NCBI GenBank assembly: GCA_016720835.1 | Contig: JADKJW010000017.1 | Coordinates: 1 to 64,000, forward strand | Direction of reading: 5' to 3' | Length of the DNA stretch: 64,000 nt | Source: Ignavibacteria bacterium | Lineage (GTDB): Bacteria > Bacteroidota > Ignavibacteria > SZUA-365 | Shown: positions 1 through 8,208 of the stretch, in pieces | Position numbering within the stretch: position 1 is the stretch's first letter | Layout: every line of letters starts with the position of its first letter | Notes under the pieces: generated by a model | Told to the model about the DNA's origin: nothing | The model's database searches: none | The model's input: only the letters and a program-made list of their open reading frames with translations | Program-made: the position numbers and the translations under genes

Positions 1-770
1 CCCTTCTTGTACTTGAAGACCATCGAATATCCGTACAGCTGATTCGTCAACCCTCCTAAGTAGGTGAATGCGACTGTCTTGACAGGATTAACCTTGTTCA
101 GCTTGATCGGGCACTGGCCGGATGTCGGGTATGAGGTGGAGCCGATGCCGGGGACGGGGATGGAGCCGACCGTAAGGGCGAGCTTATTAGTCTCCTGACC
201 GCCGTTTAATGGCGGAGTATACCCAAGAACAAGATCGCCTTCGATCACGAACGCTGCACTGAAGTCGAGACCGTCGACATGCCAATCCAACCAGCCAGCG
301 CCGACAAAATTCCCGAGCGCAGCCGAGCTTAGCGTGACGTTCATGAAGTTTACCGTTGTTCCGGTCGCTCGATTGGCTAGCGTGATCTGCAAATAATTCA
401 GAACCCCCAACCCGCCCATATCCATTTGCATGCAGTAGCTCTTGCTGGCATCGACTTGGACATGGAGAATGTTATCCGTAGCAAGTTTCCAGAATTTTAC
501 ACGATTACCGGGAGTGCCGGTATTCCATGATCCGTAGTAATTTTGCGTTAAATCGCATGGTAGTCCGCGATAGAAGTCCATCTGGACATTTCCATCGCCG
601 GATTTCTGAAGCATCCCCTTCATATCCCTGCAATCCCGCTGGATTCACGAGATTTCTCAGACTAACTGCGCTCCGGGTTGTGCATCAGTCCGCCAGCCCG
701 TATGCACTGTCTGTGCATACATCGTCCCTGCAAATGCCGTGAGCATGAGGAACAATACGAACTTTTTCAT
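1..770 (-). CDS. Secreted protein with cohesin-like region, N-terminal part (interrupted; runs off the left edge)
   Basis: The ATG at 770 follows GGAGAG. Residues 1-20 (MKKFVLFLMLTAFAGTMYAQ) are a clear signal peptide. The same frame then meets TGA at 659-657 and again at 647-645, and is open from there to base 1. An ATG at 623 could start the open part. Between the stops another frame reads LRNLVNPAGLQGYEGDAS, so two compensating indels explain the break better than decoded stops. The visible C-terminal end (CPIKLN, then KTVAFTYLGG, then LYGYSMVFKYKK) closely matches CPIVLN, KTVAIRFLGG and LFGYSLVFKYKP in the neighbouring secreted protein at 2450-3829. Both therefore appear to carry the same cohesin-like module and belong to one family of exported proteins. 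The C-terminus, where a type IX sorting signal would be expected, is outside the window. Function beyond secretion is unknown. Confidence 0.6.
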
Positions 771-998
771 GATTCTCTCCTTGTGATGTTGAGGATTGTC
801 TTGATCGCTTTACGCTTGTTCTGTTTCTCTTCTGGAAAGAGTCGTACCAGATGTGAGATGAGTGCATCGCCCGAAAGTTCACCCACAGGTGCTCAATTCC
901 AGAAGCGTCAGTCGCGGTTCACGGAAATGTCATAGCTCTATGTAATCCTTCGATACTTGTCCTTGTTTCATGCGATACCATGATGGCGTCATGCGCCA

Positions 999-2738
999 TT
1001 ACTTCACGATGGTCATCGAACGCGTGGCGGTAAAGCTGCCCGCGCGCATGGTGTAGTAGTACAGTCCGCTCGGCAGACCGCTCGCATCGAGCTGCGCCTG
1101 ATAGCTGCCCGCGTCGTGCGGACCGTTCGCGATCGTCGCCACCTTCGCGCCCAGCGCGTTGAACACATCGATCGTGACGGTCGTGTTTTCCGCAACCTGA
1201 TACGCGATCGTCGTCGCCGGAGTGAACGGATTCGGGAAGTTCTGCGAGAGCGCGAAGCCCTGCGGCGCATCCGCCGAGGTGGACTTCAGACGAGCCACGA
1301 TGTTCTTGTTCTCGCCGTCGCGCAGACGTGCCGTGCCGAACACCAGGCCCGGATCGCCAGCGCCGATCACTTCGAAGCGCAGCGTTGCGATGTCTCCGGA
1401 GTATTCCACCGTCCGGCCCGTGCCCAGCATCGCCGCATCCACACGCACCGAATTGTTCTGTTCCACATGCGCAAAGAACGACGACACGCCCGGCTCCCCG
1501 AACAGGCTACCGTCGGTCACGTCTCTCACGCGCAGGACTTCCGGATTGTAGCTGAGGGTAACGGAGGCGCCCTTCACTGACATGCCGTTGTTCTCGAGCT
1601 GCACGGTCACTGCCAGCTCATTGCCCGACGCCTTCTGCTGCAGGTTCAGGGCGAAGTCCTTGCTGATCGTCGCATTCACCGGCGCGGGGGCTTTCGGGCC
1701 CACCATGCCGTAGTTCAACGACACGATCATCAGGTCCTCGAACTCCACCATGTTGTCCGTTTCCGGGATACCGAACGGATCACCAACCAGATACGTGCGC
1801 TCGGTGGCGCCGCCGCCCAGCTTCGCGATGTCCGCCACAGCCTCCACTGGCGACAGCGCCACTGCGTCAAGACCTTCCCAGTACACGGAACCGAACCACG
1901 CCATGTCGTCGAAGTTGACATAGCCATCAAAGTCGCCTGATGTCGGCGGAAGTGCTGGTGCGGAAAGTGGGGATTTCAGGAAGTCGCCCAGATAGTAATC
2001 GGTGGCTTTTTCCATATCCGAACCAGACGTCGCCTTGTTCAGCGCATAGTCGTACGTGTACATCTGGAAATACCAGATACCGCGGACCAGCGTATAAGGG
2101 GATGGAACGAACGTGTACGTCACCGCCGGATCAAGGATGAAGTCGGCCGTCACGTACGGCGGATTGAACACTCCAACCGCGGGAACCGGATACCCGGGAG
2201 ACACCGCGTCATACAGCGGATAATCGCTCGACACGTTCTGCTTCATCATGTATCCGAACAACGGACTTCCGCTGCTCACCGAGCCAGTCGTCCAGTCGAG
2301 ATCCACCTGCATGTGTTTCGGATGCGCTTTCAGCGCCGAGGCGGGCGTCTCCGGAGGCGTGTTGTCGAGACCGATGTTGTCGCTGCCTGTCCCGACGTTC
2401 AGGAACGGATCTGTCGCGGTGACGATGATGGTCTTGTTGCCGTCACCTATCACCGTCGGTGTAAGCGTGTGATTCGTGAAGGTCCACGTGTACACCGGCG
2501 GGTGCCGCCGACATCGGGAAGCACCGCGCTGCCGCCGCCCAGCGGCGAGAGATTGGCGGTGATCGTGAGCGGAGTCGTCCAAGCGCCACATGCATCCGGA
2601 TTGGTGACGGTTGCCGTCAGCACGAGCGCATCGCCATCCTTGGTCCATTCGTGCGACCCGGTGATCGGAAACACCGTGGTGTTTGTGACAGCGACAGAGG
2701 CAACCACCGGAGGCTGCGTATCGACGGTGATGTCGCAC
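999..2738 (-). CDS. Fragment 4 of 4 of beta-helix/cohesin-like T9SS protein: dockerin-like region, cohesin-like domain and sorting domain
   Basis: This is the C-terminal part of a gene spanning 999-5291 (about 1430 residues if repaired). Meaningful coding runs from about 2500 to 999; the first roughly 75 codons of the open frame are out-of-frame shadow. In order it holds: the end of an Ig-like domain (VYTWTFTNHTL); a fibronectin-like stretch; an acidic Ca-binding dockerin-like segment (DFDGYVNFDDMAWFG) near 1900; a cohesin-like domain (VTVQLENNGMSVKGASVTL) near 1620-1370; and a T9SS type A sorting domain starting FALSQNFPNPFTPATTIAYQ and ending RSMTIVK. The domain order means an exported, probably surface-anchored or released protein. 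The join to the previous fragment is at CCC 2500-2502 (plus-strand GGG), where one extra C restores GGTPPVYTWTFTN. Confidence 0.75.
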   Translation of the reverse strand: MRHHRRYAASGGCLCRCHKHHGVSDHRVARMDQGWRCARADGNRHQSGCMWRLDDSAHDHRQSLAAGRRQRGASRCRRHPPVYTWTFTNHTLTPTVIGDGNKTIIVTATDPFLNVGTGSDNIGLDNTPPETPASALKAHPKHMQVDLDWTTGSVSSGSPLFGYMMKQNVSSDYPLYDAVSPGYPVPAVGVFNPPYVTADFILDPAVTYTFVPSPYTLVRGIWYFQMYTYDYALNKATSGSDMEKATDYYLGDFLKSPLSAPALPPTSGDFDGYVNFDDMAWFGSVYWEGLDAVALSPVEAVADIAKLGGGATERTYLVGDPFGIPETDNMVEFEDLMIVSLNYGMVGPKAPAPVNATISKDFALNLQQKASGNELAVTVQLENNGMSVKGASVTLSYNPEVLRVRDVTDGSLFGEPGVSSFFAHVEQNNSVRVDAAMLGTGRTVEYSGDIATLRFEVIGAGDPGLVFGTARLRDGENKNIVARLKSTSADAPQGFALSQNFPNPFTPATTIAYQVAENTTVTIDVFNALGAKVATIANGPHDAGSYQAQLDASGLPSGLYYYTMRAGSFTATRSMTIVK

Positions 2739-3829
2739 GGTCCGGCGATCATCCCGGTAATGGGCGCATTGTTCGGATCACGCGCATTGAGAAGTTGCAG
2801 GATGAGCGGCGTGCTGCCACAGGCCGCTGCTGCGTAGATCTTCACCGTGAACATCGTTCCCGGCGCGGACACGCCGCCAAGCGACTGGTTGAGACGGGCC
2901 GCGTCGATGCGATAGCGCGAGAAAACTTCTCCCCCGATGACCTCGTCCGGGAGCTTCGTGACATTGAAGGTCGTCCCGCTTCCCAGGAACGTCCCTTCGA
3001 GGATCTCGGCTTTGGCTATCGACACGACGGAGGGCTTGTACTTGAACACGAGGGAGTAGCCGAAGAGCGGCGCGTTTGCGCCTCCGAGGAAGCGGATTGC
3101 AACCGTTTTGGACGGATGTTCCGCGTTGAGGACGATGGGACAGTCTTCAACCTCGATATGGATGTGGGTGTCATCCCATGGACAATAGTCCACGTTCTCC
3201 GACACCGCGTTGCCAAGCAATCCTGCGGGCAGGGCGTTCCGTATCTGCGCGACGGTGAGTGTGCCGCAATTGGAGGCATCGATCTCATTCGGGCCGAGAA
3301 CGTCGAGCGGACCATGAGCAGTTCCCCACCAGTTGCCCTGCGCATCGACGACGGTCGTCGTGGTATTGACGACCCCATACTCCGAATTCCCCGTGATGCT
3401 GTTGCCGTTGATGTGCAGCGTGGAAACATCGAAACCGCCGTACTCGTCGCTCACGCGGACGCCCTGGGCGTTGTCGTGAATCAGGTTTTCCTCCAACGTT
3501 ACATTCTGCGAGAGAAGCGTGATCCCTCTGGAGGTCCGCGAAATGTCATTATGCCGGAATGTCGCGTGACCCCACACGGCGGGATCGGGATATCCCCATG
3601 TTCCGATACCGGCGCTGCCGCCATCGCCCGTAACGGTATTGTGCTCGAGGAGCGCATGCTGCGCCTGCGTGACGGACATGGAGGCGAACTTGTCGAGAAT
3701 GGCGTTGTTCAGGAAGGTGAAATTCACCACGCCCGGATTGATGTAGAACCCTCTCCTGCCTTCACCGATGCGGGGAATGAACTCGTTGCCGGTGACGATG
3801 AGGTTCTGCACGAATTGCGCCGGCGTCAC
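2450..3829 (-). CDS. Fragment 3 of 4 of beta-helix/cohesin-like T9SS protein: end of beta-helix, cohesin-like and Ig-like domains
   Basis: Coding from about 3860 down to about 2500. The first part is the last coils of a right-handed parallel beta-helix, with NosD/pectate-lyase-like repeats (NLIVTGNEF, TFLNNAIL, ALLEHNTVTG, HINGNSITGN), ending QGNWWGTAHGP. A cohesin-like domain follows (CPIVLNAEHPSKTVAIRFL to about PLILQLLNARDP), then an Ig-like domain (TQPPVVASVAVTNTTVFP). The ATG at 3829 is internal, not a real start. Upstream, the same frame reads NPNHGGGSNPDAGIGLLTT, which continues the helix sequence of the preceding fragment if one base is added near 3890. The gene family is common in T9SS bacteria; the ligand is not predictable from sequence. 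Confidence 0.75.
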   Translation of the reverse strand: MTPAQFVQNLIVTGNEFIPRIGEGRRGFYINPGVVNFTFLNNAILDKFASMSVTQAQHALLEHNTVTGDGGSAGIGTWGYPDPAVWGHATFRHNDISRTSRGITLLSQNVTLEENLIHDNAQGVRVSDEYGGFDVSTLHINGNSITGNSEYGVVNTTTTVVDAQGNWWGTAHGPLDVLGPNEIDASNCGTLTVAQIRNALPAGLLGNAVSENVDYCPWDDTHIHIEVEDCPIVLNAEHPSKTVAIRFLGGANAPLFGYSLVFKYKPSVVSIAKAEILEGTFLGSGTTFNVTKLPDEVIGGEVFSRYRIDAARLNQSLGGVSAPGTMFTVKIYAAAACGSTPLILQLLNARDPNNAPITGMIAGPCDITVDTQPPVVASVAVTNTTVFPITGSHEWTKDGDALVLTATVTNPDACGAWTTPLTITANLSPLGGGSAVLPDVGGTRRCTRGPSRITRLHRR

Positions 3830-4890
3830 GGTGTACGTTGTGAGAAGACCGATGCCCGCGTCCGGGTTGGATCCGCCTCCGTGATTCGGATTCTCAGCCG
3901 GTTGTCCAGGATGTGAATGGTGCTCAACCCGGTGCCGAGAATAATATTCGTGCTCGGCAACGTCCCGTCGGCGCCGTCATATCCCACGATCGTGAAATCG
4001 CGGACGGTGACGTCCGGCGCGGTAATCGTCAGGGCTGAGAGGTACGTCCCCGTTGTGAGACGGATTGACGTGACATCCCTGCCGTCGCCGCGGAGGATCA
4101 CGGATTTGTTCACAAGCGGACTTTCCCAATACGTCCCCGCCTTGACCCGCACAATATCTCCGTCCACCGCGTGATCGATTTCTCCCTGGATGATCGCACC
4201 GATTCGGCGGACATTGGGGAAGGTGTACGCTCCGCTCGTGTAGGAGTAGGTCCGGATATCCGCCGGGGGATTCACTCCGACCGCGACAGCCCTGTCAAAG
4301 GAATTCGTGTTCCAGTAGTCGCCCCAGCTAAACTGGCTGTTGTCGTAGTTCCCGCGAGCGCGGATCTGCTGGTCGCTCCCCGCGAAGGAGTTGCCCGCGA
4401 TCGTTGCGCCTCCCACGGAGCACACAAACCAGGGCACGCCAGTCCCTGATCCGTTGAAGCTGATGCACGGCCAGTACGGTTGCGGATCCATCTCGCCGGT
4501 GAACATGTTGTTCGAGATCAGCCGGCCGCTCACCGGACCGCTGTATCCCGCGCCGCTCGCGATATCGACGCTCGTGCCGTACCGGAAGCGATTTCCCTGC
4601 ACGGTGTATGCGGTGACGTATGAGACATTCGTCGTGGAATTGTAACGCCAATCGTTGATATACAACGATCCGCCGTCACGGAATTCGCAATGCTTCACCG
4701 TCACGCCATTGCCAATCACCTCGATCGTCTTGTTCACATCAGGGACGTTGGGATTGAAGCGCAGGCCTGATATCGTGATGTTGTCGGCTTCCACGAACAC
4801 TCCGCTGTACCCGAAGGAGTTCGTGGCATTCGTCGTCACGGTCGCAAGAACGGCGCTCGCGCTGACGATCTCCGCACCCGCAAAGTTCAC
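3826..4890 (-). CDS. Fragment 2 of 4 of beta-helix/cohesin-like T9SS protein: right-handed parallel beta-helix
   Basis: The fragment consists of parallel beta-helix coils: ADNITISGLRFNPNV, GNGVTVKHCEFRDGG, GRLISNNMFTGEMD, GGATIAGNSFAGSD, VRRIGAIIQGEIDHAVDGD, VTVRDFTIVGYDG, STIHILDNRL. The pattern 'AIQ/IIQ...AVDGDIVRVKAGTY' is typical of pectate-lyase-like and NosD repeat proteins. There are two such helix starts, here and in fragment 1, so the molecule has two successive helices. The apparent GTG start at 4890 arises because the true frame was lost four bases earlier. The run GGGG at about 4890-4893 (minus strand) needs one more G to read ITVMGVNFAGAE, joining fragment 1 seamlessly. The last about 17 residues before the stop at 3826 are out of frame. 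Confidence 0.75.
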   Translation of the reverse strand: MNFAGAEIVSASAVLATVTTNATNSFGYSGVFVEADNITISGLRFNPNVPDVNKTIEVIGNGVTVKHCEFRDGGSLYINDWRYNSTTNVSYVTAYTVQGNRFRYGTSVDIASGAGYSGPVSGRLISNNMFTGEMDPQPYWPCISFNGSGTGVPWFVCSVGGATIAGNSFAGSDQQIRARGNYDNSQFSWGDYWNTNSFDRAVAVGVNPPADIRTYSYTSGAYTFPNVRRIGAIIQGEIDHAVDGDIVRVKAGTYWESPLVNKSVILRGDGRDVTSIRLTTGTYLSALTITAPDVTVRDFTIVGYDGADGTLPSTNIILGTGLSTIHILDNRLRIRITEADPTRTRASVFSQRTP

Positions 4891-5291
4891 CCCATCACGG
4901 TGATGCCGGGTTTGGCTGCTTCAAAGAACAATCCGAATTGATACGGCCCTGTCGCATTATACAAGATTCGTCCGCTGGCGGTTTCGCTGTACGTCCCGGG
5001 ATAGACGCGCACCGTTCCTCCGGAAGCGACCGCGTCGATTCCCGCCTGAATGGCGGTGAAGGCGTCAACACCCCATGTGTGCCCGCCGCAGCTGGAGGAG
5101 GTGTAGTTGTCATCCACATACACCGTGGATACAAGAACCGGGGGCGCTCCCTTTCGCCATGATGACGGGGAGCTCACACTGCCTGCCGTTGGAAACACTC
5201 CACCCACCTCGCCGGGACGATGGACGTTTTGAGCGAGCGCATGAACAGTCAGAACGACGCACAGCGCGATCATCGCGCGTATTGATTTCAT
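4887..5291 (-). CDS. Fragment 1 of 4 of beta-helix/cohesin-like T9SS protein: signal peptide and first helix coils
   Basis: The start is ATG 5291, preceded by GGAG at a good distance. Residues 1-20 (MKSIRAMIALCVVLTVHALA) are a signal peptide. A Pro/Ser/Gly linker follows, then VYVDDNYTSSSCGGHTWG and the helix opener IQAGIDAVASGGTVRVYPG, the usual beginning of a pectate-lyase-like beta-helix. Translation stops after ITVMG because one G is missing from a G run. The gene lies downstream of nothing on its own strand (5292-5567 is intergenic) and reads toward the interrupted secreted protein at 1-770, which shares its cohesin-like module, so the two probably form a paralogous pair. Confidence 0.75.
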   Translation of the reverse strand: MKSIRAMIALCVVLTVHALAQNVHRPGEVGGVFPTAGSVSSPSSWRKGAPPVLVSTVYVDDNYTSSSCGGHTWGVDAFTAIQAGIDAVASGGTVRVYPGTYSETASGRILYNATGPYQFGLFFEAAKPGITVMG

Positions 5292-5567
5292 CTCTGCTCC
5301 GGTGTAGGTGTAACAGGAAATAATGCTCGGGTCACTCCTCGGCTTCTCTCATCCCTCCGGCGAACAGGTATACAATATTTGAAACATGAATGGATTCTCC
5401 TTTCCCCGCGCAACACGTGTGTGTTTCGGGTCGAATCGCGGCCGGTGACTCTCTCAGAAGCGCCGCGCGTTTCCTCGATATGCAATGCACCGTTACGGTG
5501 GATTATTCAACTGGTGTTCTCCTTTTCTGTTGTATAGCATGTTTCGCCGACTGCATGACTCGCCGTT

Positions 5568-6023
5568 TCAACGCTCCTCGCGGAACGTCGCCCGCTCCTG
5601 CCGCATCAATTCGCGCGTTATCTGTTCGAAATCGATCATTTGCAGAAATCGCTTTTCATAGAATGCGTGCTTGATGACGACGGCGCCTCGCTGGATATAG
5701 GATTGGAACACGAGATACCGGAGCTGGGATTCCTGGACGTTCAACATTTCCACAACGCGATCCACGATAAATCCGACCCTCCCCTTCGCGTTGTCCATGA
5801 TCAATACCTTTGCTGTGTCGCTTGCGTCGCTTTCCTTCGATCCGAGCAAATGCCCAAGATGGAAGACCGCGGTGGAATTTCCCGCGTCTCCGGCGGATGG
5901 AAGAATACGCTGCGGCGAATCCGGCGCGTCCGCACAGAGCGCGCTGTCGAGAATCGTGGTGATGTCGTCACCATCCGCAGCAAACTCCTCATTTCCCACG
6001 ACGAACGTGATGAGCGTTTGCAT
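5568..6023 (-). CDS. CheW-like domain protein
   Basis: A 151-residue cytoplasmic protein without signal peptide. It opens MQTLITFVVGNEEFAADGDD, the usual first strand of a CheW fold. It contains KVLIMDNAKGRVGFIVDRVV followed by EMLNV, matching the CheW core in which the 'G-hydrophobic-VD-V' strand precedes the 'v/i' segment. The length equals that of free-standing CheW proteins (about 150-165). CheW couples chemoreceptors to the CheA kinase, but no cheA, mcp or cheY is visible here. It lies 240 bp downstream of, and on the same strand as, the NtrC-type regulator and PAS/GAF kinase, so it may serve as a scaffold for that sensor instead. The C-terminal about 40 residues (from QSYIQRGAVVIKHAF) are not typical of CheW. 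Confidence 0.65.
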   Translation of the reverse strand: MQTLITFVVGNEEFAADGDDITTILDSALCADAPDSPQRILPSAGDAGNSTAVFHLGHLLGSKESDASDTAKVLIMDNAKGRVGFIVDRVVEMLNVQESQLRYLVFQSYIQRGAVVIKHAFYEKRFLQMIDFEQITRELMRQERATFREER

Positions 6024-6263
6024 GACTGCAGGTGCGAAATACTACATGTGTGATTGGGCCCGCTTCCACAGGCGGAGACATCATTGCATTGATCGTGCCG
6101 AAAACAAATGCGCTATAATCACGCGCAAACGCCTTCGTGCACTCGCTCACGGGAAAGAAACTTTCCGCATGCCGGAAGATTTCTTTCATCATGGATATCC
6201 CCGAGTATCAGGGGGTATAGTCCTCTATTCCGCTTCTCGTACGCGCCGCCGGAATTCGAAGGA

Positions 6264-6674
6264 CTACTCCGCCTGGGAAAGTCCGTACCTTTTGATCTTG
6301 CTGCTGAGCGTGGGCCTGGAGATGCCGAGTATCGCGCAGGCGGCCTGCTTGTCCCATCCCGTATGCGCGAGCACCAGTGCGATATGCCGTTTCTCGATGT
6401 CGTCGATGCTCAGAAGGTGTTCCGCCTTCTCGGCCGTCCTGATCCTTGCCCCGATGAGGTCAAGCGATTTCACCTCGAGCACATCGCCCTTCGATCGAAG
6501 CACCGCCTGCAGCAGCGTGTTTTCAAGCTCGCGCACATTCCCCGGCCAGTGATGCGATTGAAGCAGTTCCACGGCTTCATAAGGAACCTTGTACACGTTC
6601 TTCTTGAGTTCGCAGTTTATCTTCCGCAGAAAATGCATGACCAGTTTCGGAATATCATCACGCCGCTCGCGCAA
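6264..6674 (-). CDS. C-terminal fragment of sigma-54-dependent NtrC-type response regulator: end of AAA+ and Fis-type HTH
   Basis: This continues the regulator at 6617-7609 after a one-base gap. It starts RERRDDIPKLVMHFL, the standard sequence after the 'FRIDVPPL' of sigma-54 activators. It then has HHWPGNVRELENTL (the conserved WPGNVREL motif containing the sensor II arginine region) and ends in a Fis-like helix-turn-helix (KQAACAILGISRPTLSSKIK) that binds upstream activating sites. The missing base lies in CCCCC at 6676-6680 (plus-strand GGGGG); one more C gives FRIDVPPLRERRDDIP. Target promoters are unknown; no convincing GG-N10-GC sigma-54 site was seen in the 240-bp gap before the CheW-like gene. 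Confidence 0.85.
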   Translation of the reverse strand: MRERRDDIPKLVMHFLRKINCELKKNVYKVPYEAVELLQSHHWPGNVRELENTLLQAVLRSKGDVLEVKSLDLIGARIRTAEKAEHLLSIDDIEKRHIALVLAHTGWDKQAACAILGISRPTLSSKIKRYGLSQAE

Positions 6675-7609
6675 GGGGGCACGTCGATGCGGAAGACGCT
6701 CAAGCGGTAATACAGGTCCTCCCGGAATGCGCCGTCCCTGACCAGTCTCCAGAGATCCTTGTTGGTGGCGGCGATGACGCGCGCCAGAGCTGCAGGCTGC
6801 GCTCCCCGCCCACCTGTTCGTACTCGCGCTCCTGCAGCACGCGCAGCAGCGGCCTGGAACGCGGGCGAGACGTCGGCGATTTCGTCGAGAAAGATCGTGC
6901 CGTCTCCCGCCAGTTCGAATTTCCCCTTCTTCTCGCGATCGGCGCTGGTAAACGAACCTTTGACATGACCGAACAGCTCGCTTTCAATCAGCCCCTCGGC
7001 CAGCACGGTGCAGTTCACCGCGACGAAGGGCAGTCCCCTGGTCACGCCGCTCTCGTGCACCACGCGGGCGATGAGTTCCTTCCCGGTGCCGCTGTCGCCC
7101 TGCAGCAACACGGTGATGCGGCTGTTCGAGACCTGTCCGATGTGCTTGAATATCTGCTTCATGGGCGGCGTCGATCCGATGATCGTGATCCCGCCATTCC
7201 CGGTTTCAGGTGCCGCCTGCATTGCGTTCGTGCGGCGGCTCAGTTGCTGCTGCTCGAGGGCGCTGCCGACGACGACCTTCAACCGGTCGATATCGATCGG
7301 CTTCTCGAGAAAATCGTACGCGCCGCGCCGGATTGCCTCGATGGTGTATTCCATTTCGTCGTAGGCGGTGATGATGATCACCGGCAGCGACGGATGGGCG
7401 GCCTTCAGGGTGTCGAGGAGTTCGAGGCCCGTCATGCCCGGCATTTTTACGTCGACGATGCACAAATCGGGGTTCCATCCCTTCATGATCTCCAGGGCGT
7501 GGAAGCCGTCATGCGCGGCGCGCGCGTCGAGGCCCGCGCGCACCAGGAACAGCTCGATGGACTGCCGTATGGACTGATCGTCATCGACGACGAGGACTTT
7601 GCCTGTCAT
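6617..7609 (-). CDS. Sigma-54-dependent NtrC-type response regulator, N-terminal fragment (receiver and most of AAA+ domain)
   Basis: ATG 7609 begins a receiver domain: VLVVDDDQSIRQS, phosphoacceptor Asp in LCIVDVKMPGMTGLELL, and Lys in DFLEKPID. A sigma-54 interaction AAA+ domain follows, with Walker A GDSGTGKE, the GAFTSA-loop variant GSFTSA that touches sigma-54, and Walker B GTIFLDEIADV. Between about 6790 and 6870 the frame reads AAAARAAGARVRTGG, but another frame gives the expected LLRVLQEREYEQVGGERSLQ. Two close, mutually compensating indels must therefore be present in addition to the terminal one near 6678. Repaired length is about 449 residues, normal for the family. The gene starts 3 bp after the stop of the sensor kinase upstream, so the two form a kinase-regulator operon. 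Confidence 0.85.
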   Translation of the reverse strand: MTGKVLVVDDDQSIRQSIELFLVRAGLDARAAHDGFHALEIMKGWNPDLCIVDVKMPGMTGLELLDTLKAAHPSLPVIIITAYDEMEYTIEAIRRGAYDFLEKPIDIDRLKVVVGSALEQQQLSRRTNAMQAAPETGNGGITIIGSTPPMKQIFKHIGQVSNSRITVLLQGDSGTGKELIARVVHESGVTRGLPFVAVNCTVLAEGLIESELFGHVKGSFTSADREKKGKFELAGDGTIFLDEIADVSPAFQAAAARAAGARVRTGGRGAQPAALARVIAATNKDLWRLVRDGAFREDLYYRLSVFRIDVPPCASGVMIFRNWSCIFCGR

Positions 7610-7612
7610 GGC

Positions 7613-8197
7613 TCAGGAAACCGCTTCCAGAGGAAGAGAGAACGCGAACACGGTCTTCCCCGGCTCGGAAGATTCGAGTGTGAGGGTTCCTCCATGCTGC
7701 TCGAAAATGCGCCGTGCGTTCGGCAGCCCGAGTCCCGTGCCACCGGTCTTGGTCGTATAGAACGGCTGAAAAACATTGACGGTGCCCGGGATGCCCGGCC
7801 CATTGTCCGTCACAGAACAGTCGATGCGCGTCCCGTCGGGATGGAGGGCGCCGGTCACGCGTATCCGGCCCTCTGGTCCGGCCGCATCGATGGCGTTATT
7901 GACCAGATTCGAAATGGCCGCGCGCAGTTTCTCCCTGTCGGCAAGCATGGAACACCGCGGAATGTCGATGTCGCACGAGAGTTTTCGATTCTGGAGCTGC
8001 ACACCGAACGTCGCGAGGATCTCGTCGAACAGGGCGCGCAACTCCACTTTTTCCTTCGTCATGCGTCCAAAGCTGCCGATGTCGAGACTGCGCTGCACCA
8101 GATTCTGCAGGCGCGTCAACTCCTGACTGATGATGGCGAAAGAGGGAGCGGAGCGCGGATCTTCCTCGAGGTCGCCGCGAAGCATGTCGAAATTCAT
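7613..8197 (-). CDS. Sensor histidine kinase, fragment 4 of 4: dimerisation helix and HATPase domain
   Basis: This is the catalytic end of the kinase spanning 7613-11096. It contains the N box (LRAAISNLVNNAIDAAG), G1 box (DNGPGIPG), F box (FQPFYTTKTG), G2 box (GTGLGLPNARRI) and ends FAFSLPLEAVS. The ATG at 8197 is internal. The reading frame really enters from about 8220, where MVSHEIK is followed by a run AAAA that needs one more A to give HEIKNPLTSIKMNFDML, the classical H-box with the phosphorylated histidine. This is the clearest single proof in the window that the breaks are missing bases. The stop at 7613 is followed 3 bp later by the NtrC-type regulator, its probable phosphotransfer partner. 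Confidence 0.85.
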   Translation of the reverse strand: MNFDMLRGDLEEDPRSAPSFAIISQELTRLQNLVQRSLDIGSFGRMTKEKVELRALFDEILATFGVQLQNRKLSCDIDIPRCSMLADREKLRAAISNLVNNAIDAAGPEGRIRVTGALHPDGTRIDCSVTDNGPGIPGTVNVFQPFYTTKTGGTGLGLPNARRIFEQHGGTLTLESSEPGKTVFAFSLPLEAVS

Positions 8198-8208
8198 CTT
8201 GATGGACG

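Noticed and set aside
645..659. TGA read as an amino acid (stop-codon recoding) in the first gene
   Set aside because: TGA ends many genes here in the ordinary way, there is no selenocysteine element, and the region between the stops makes protein sense in another frame, so indels are simpler.
6105..6125. TATAAT box near 6115 as a promoter
   Set aside because: It points along the plus strand, where no gene follows; its spacing to TTGATC is 19 bp.
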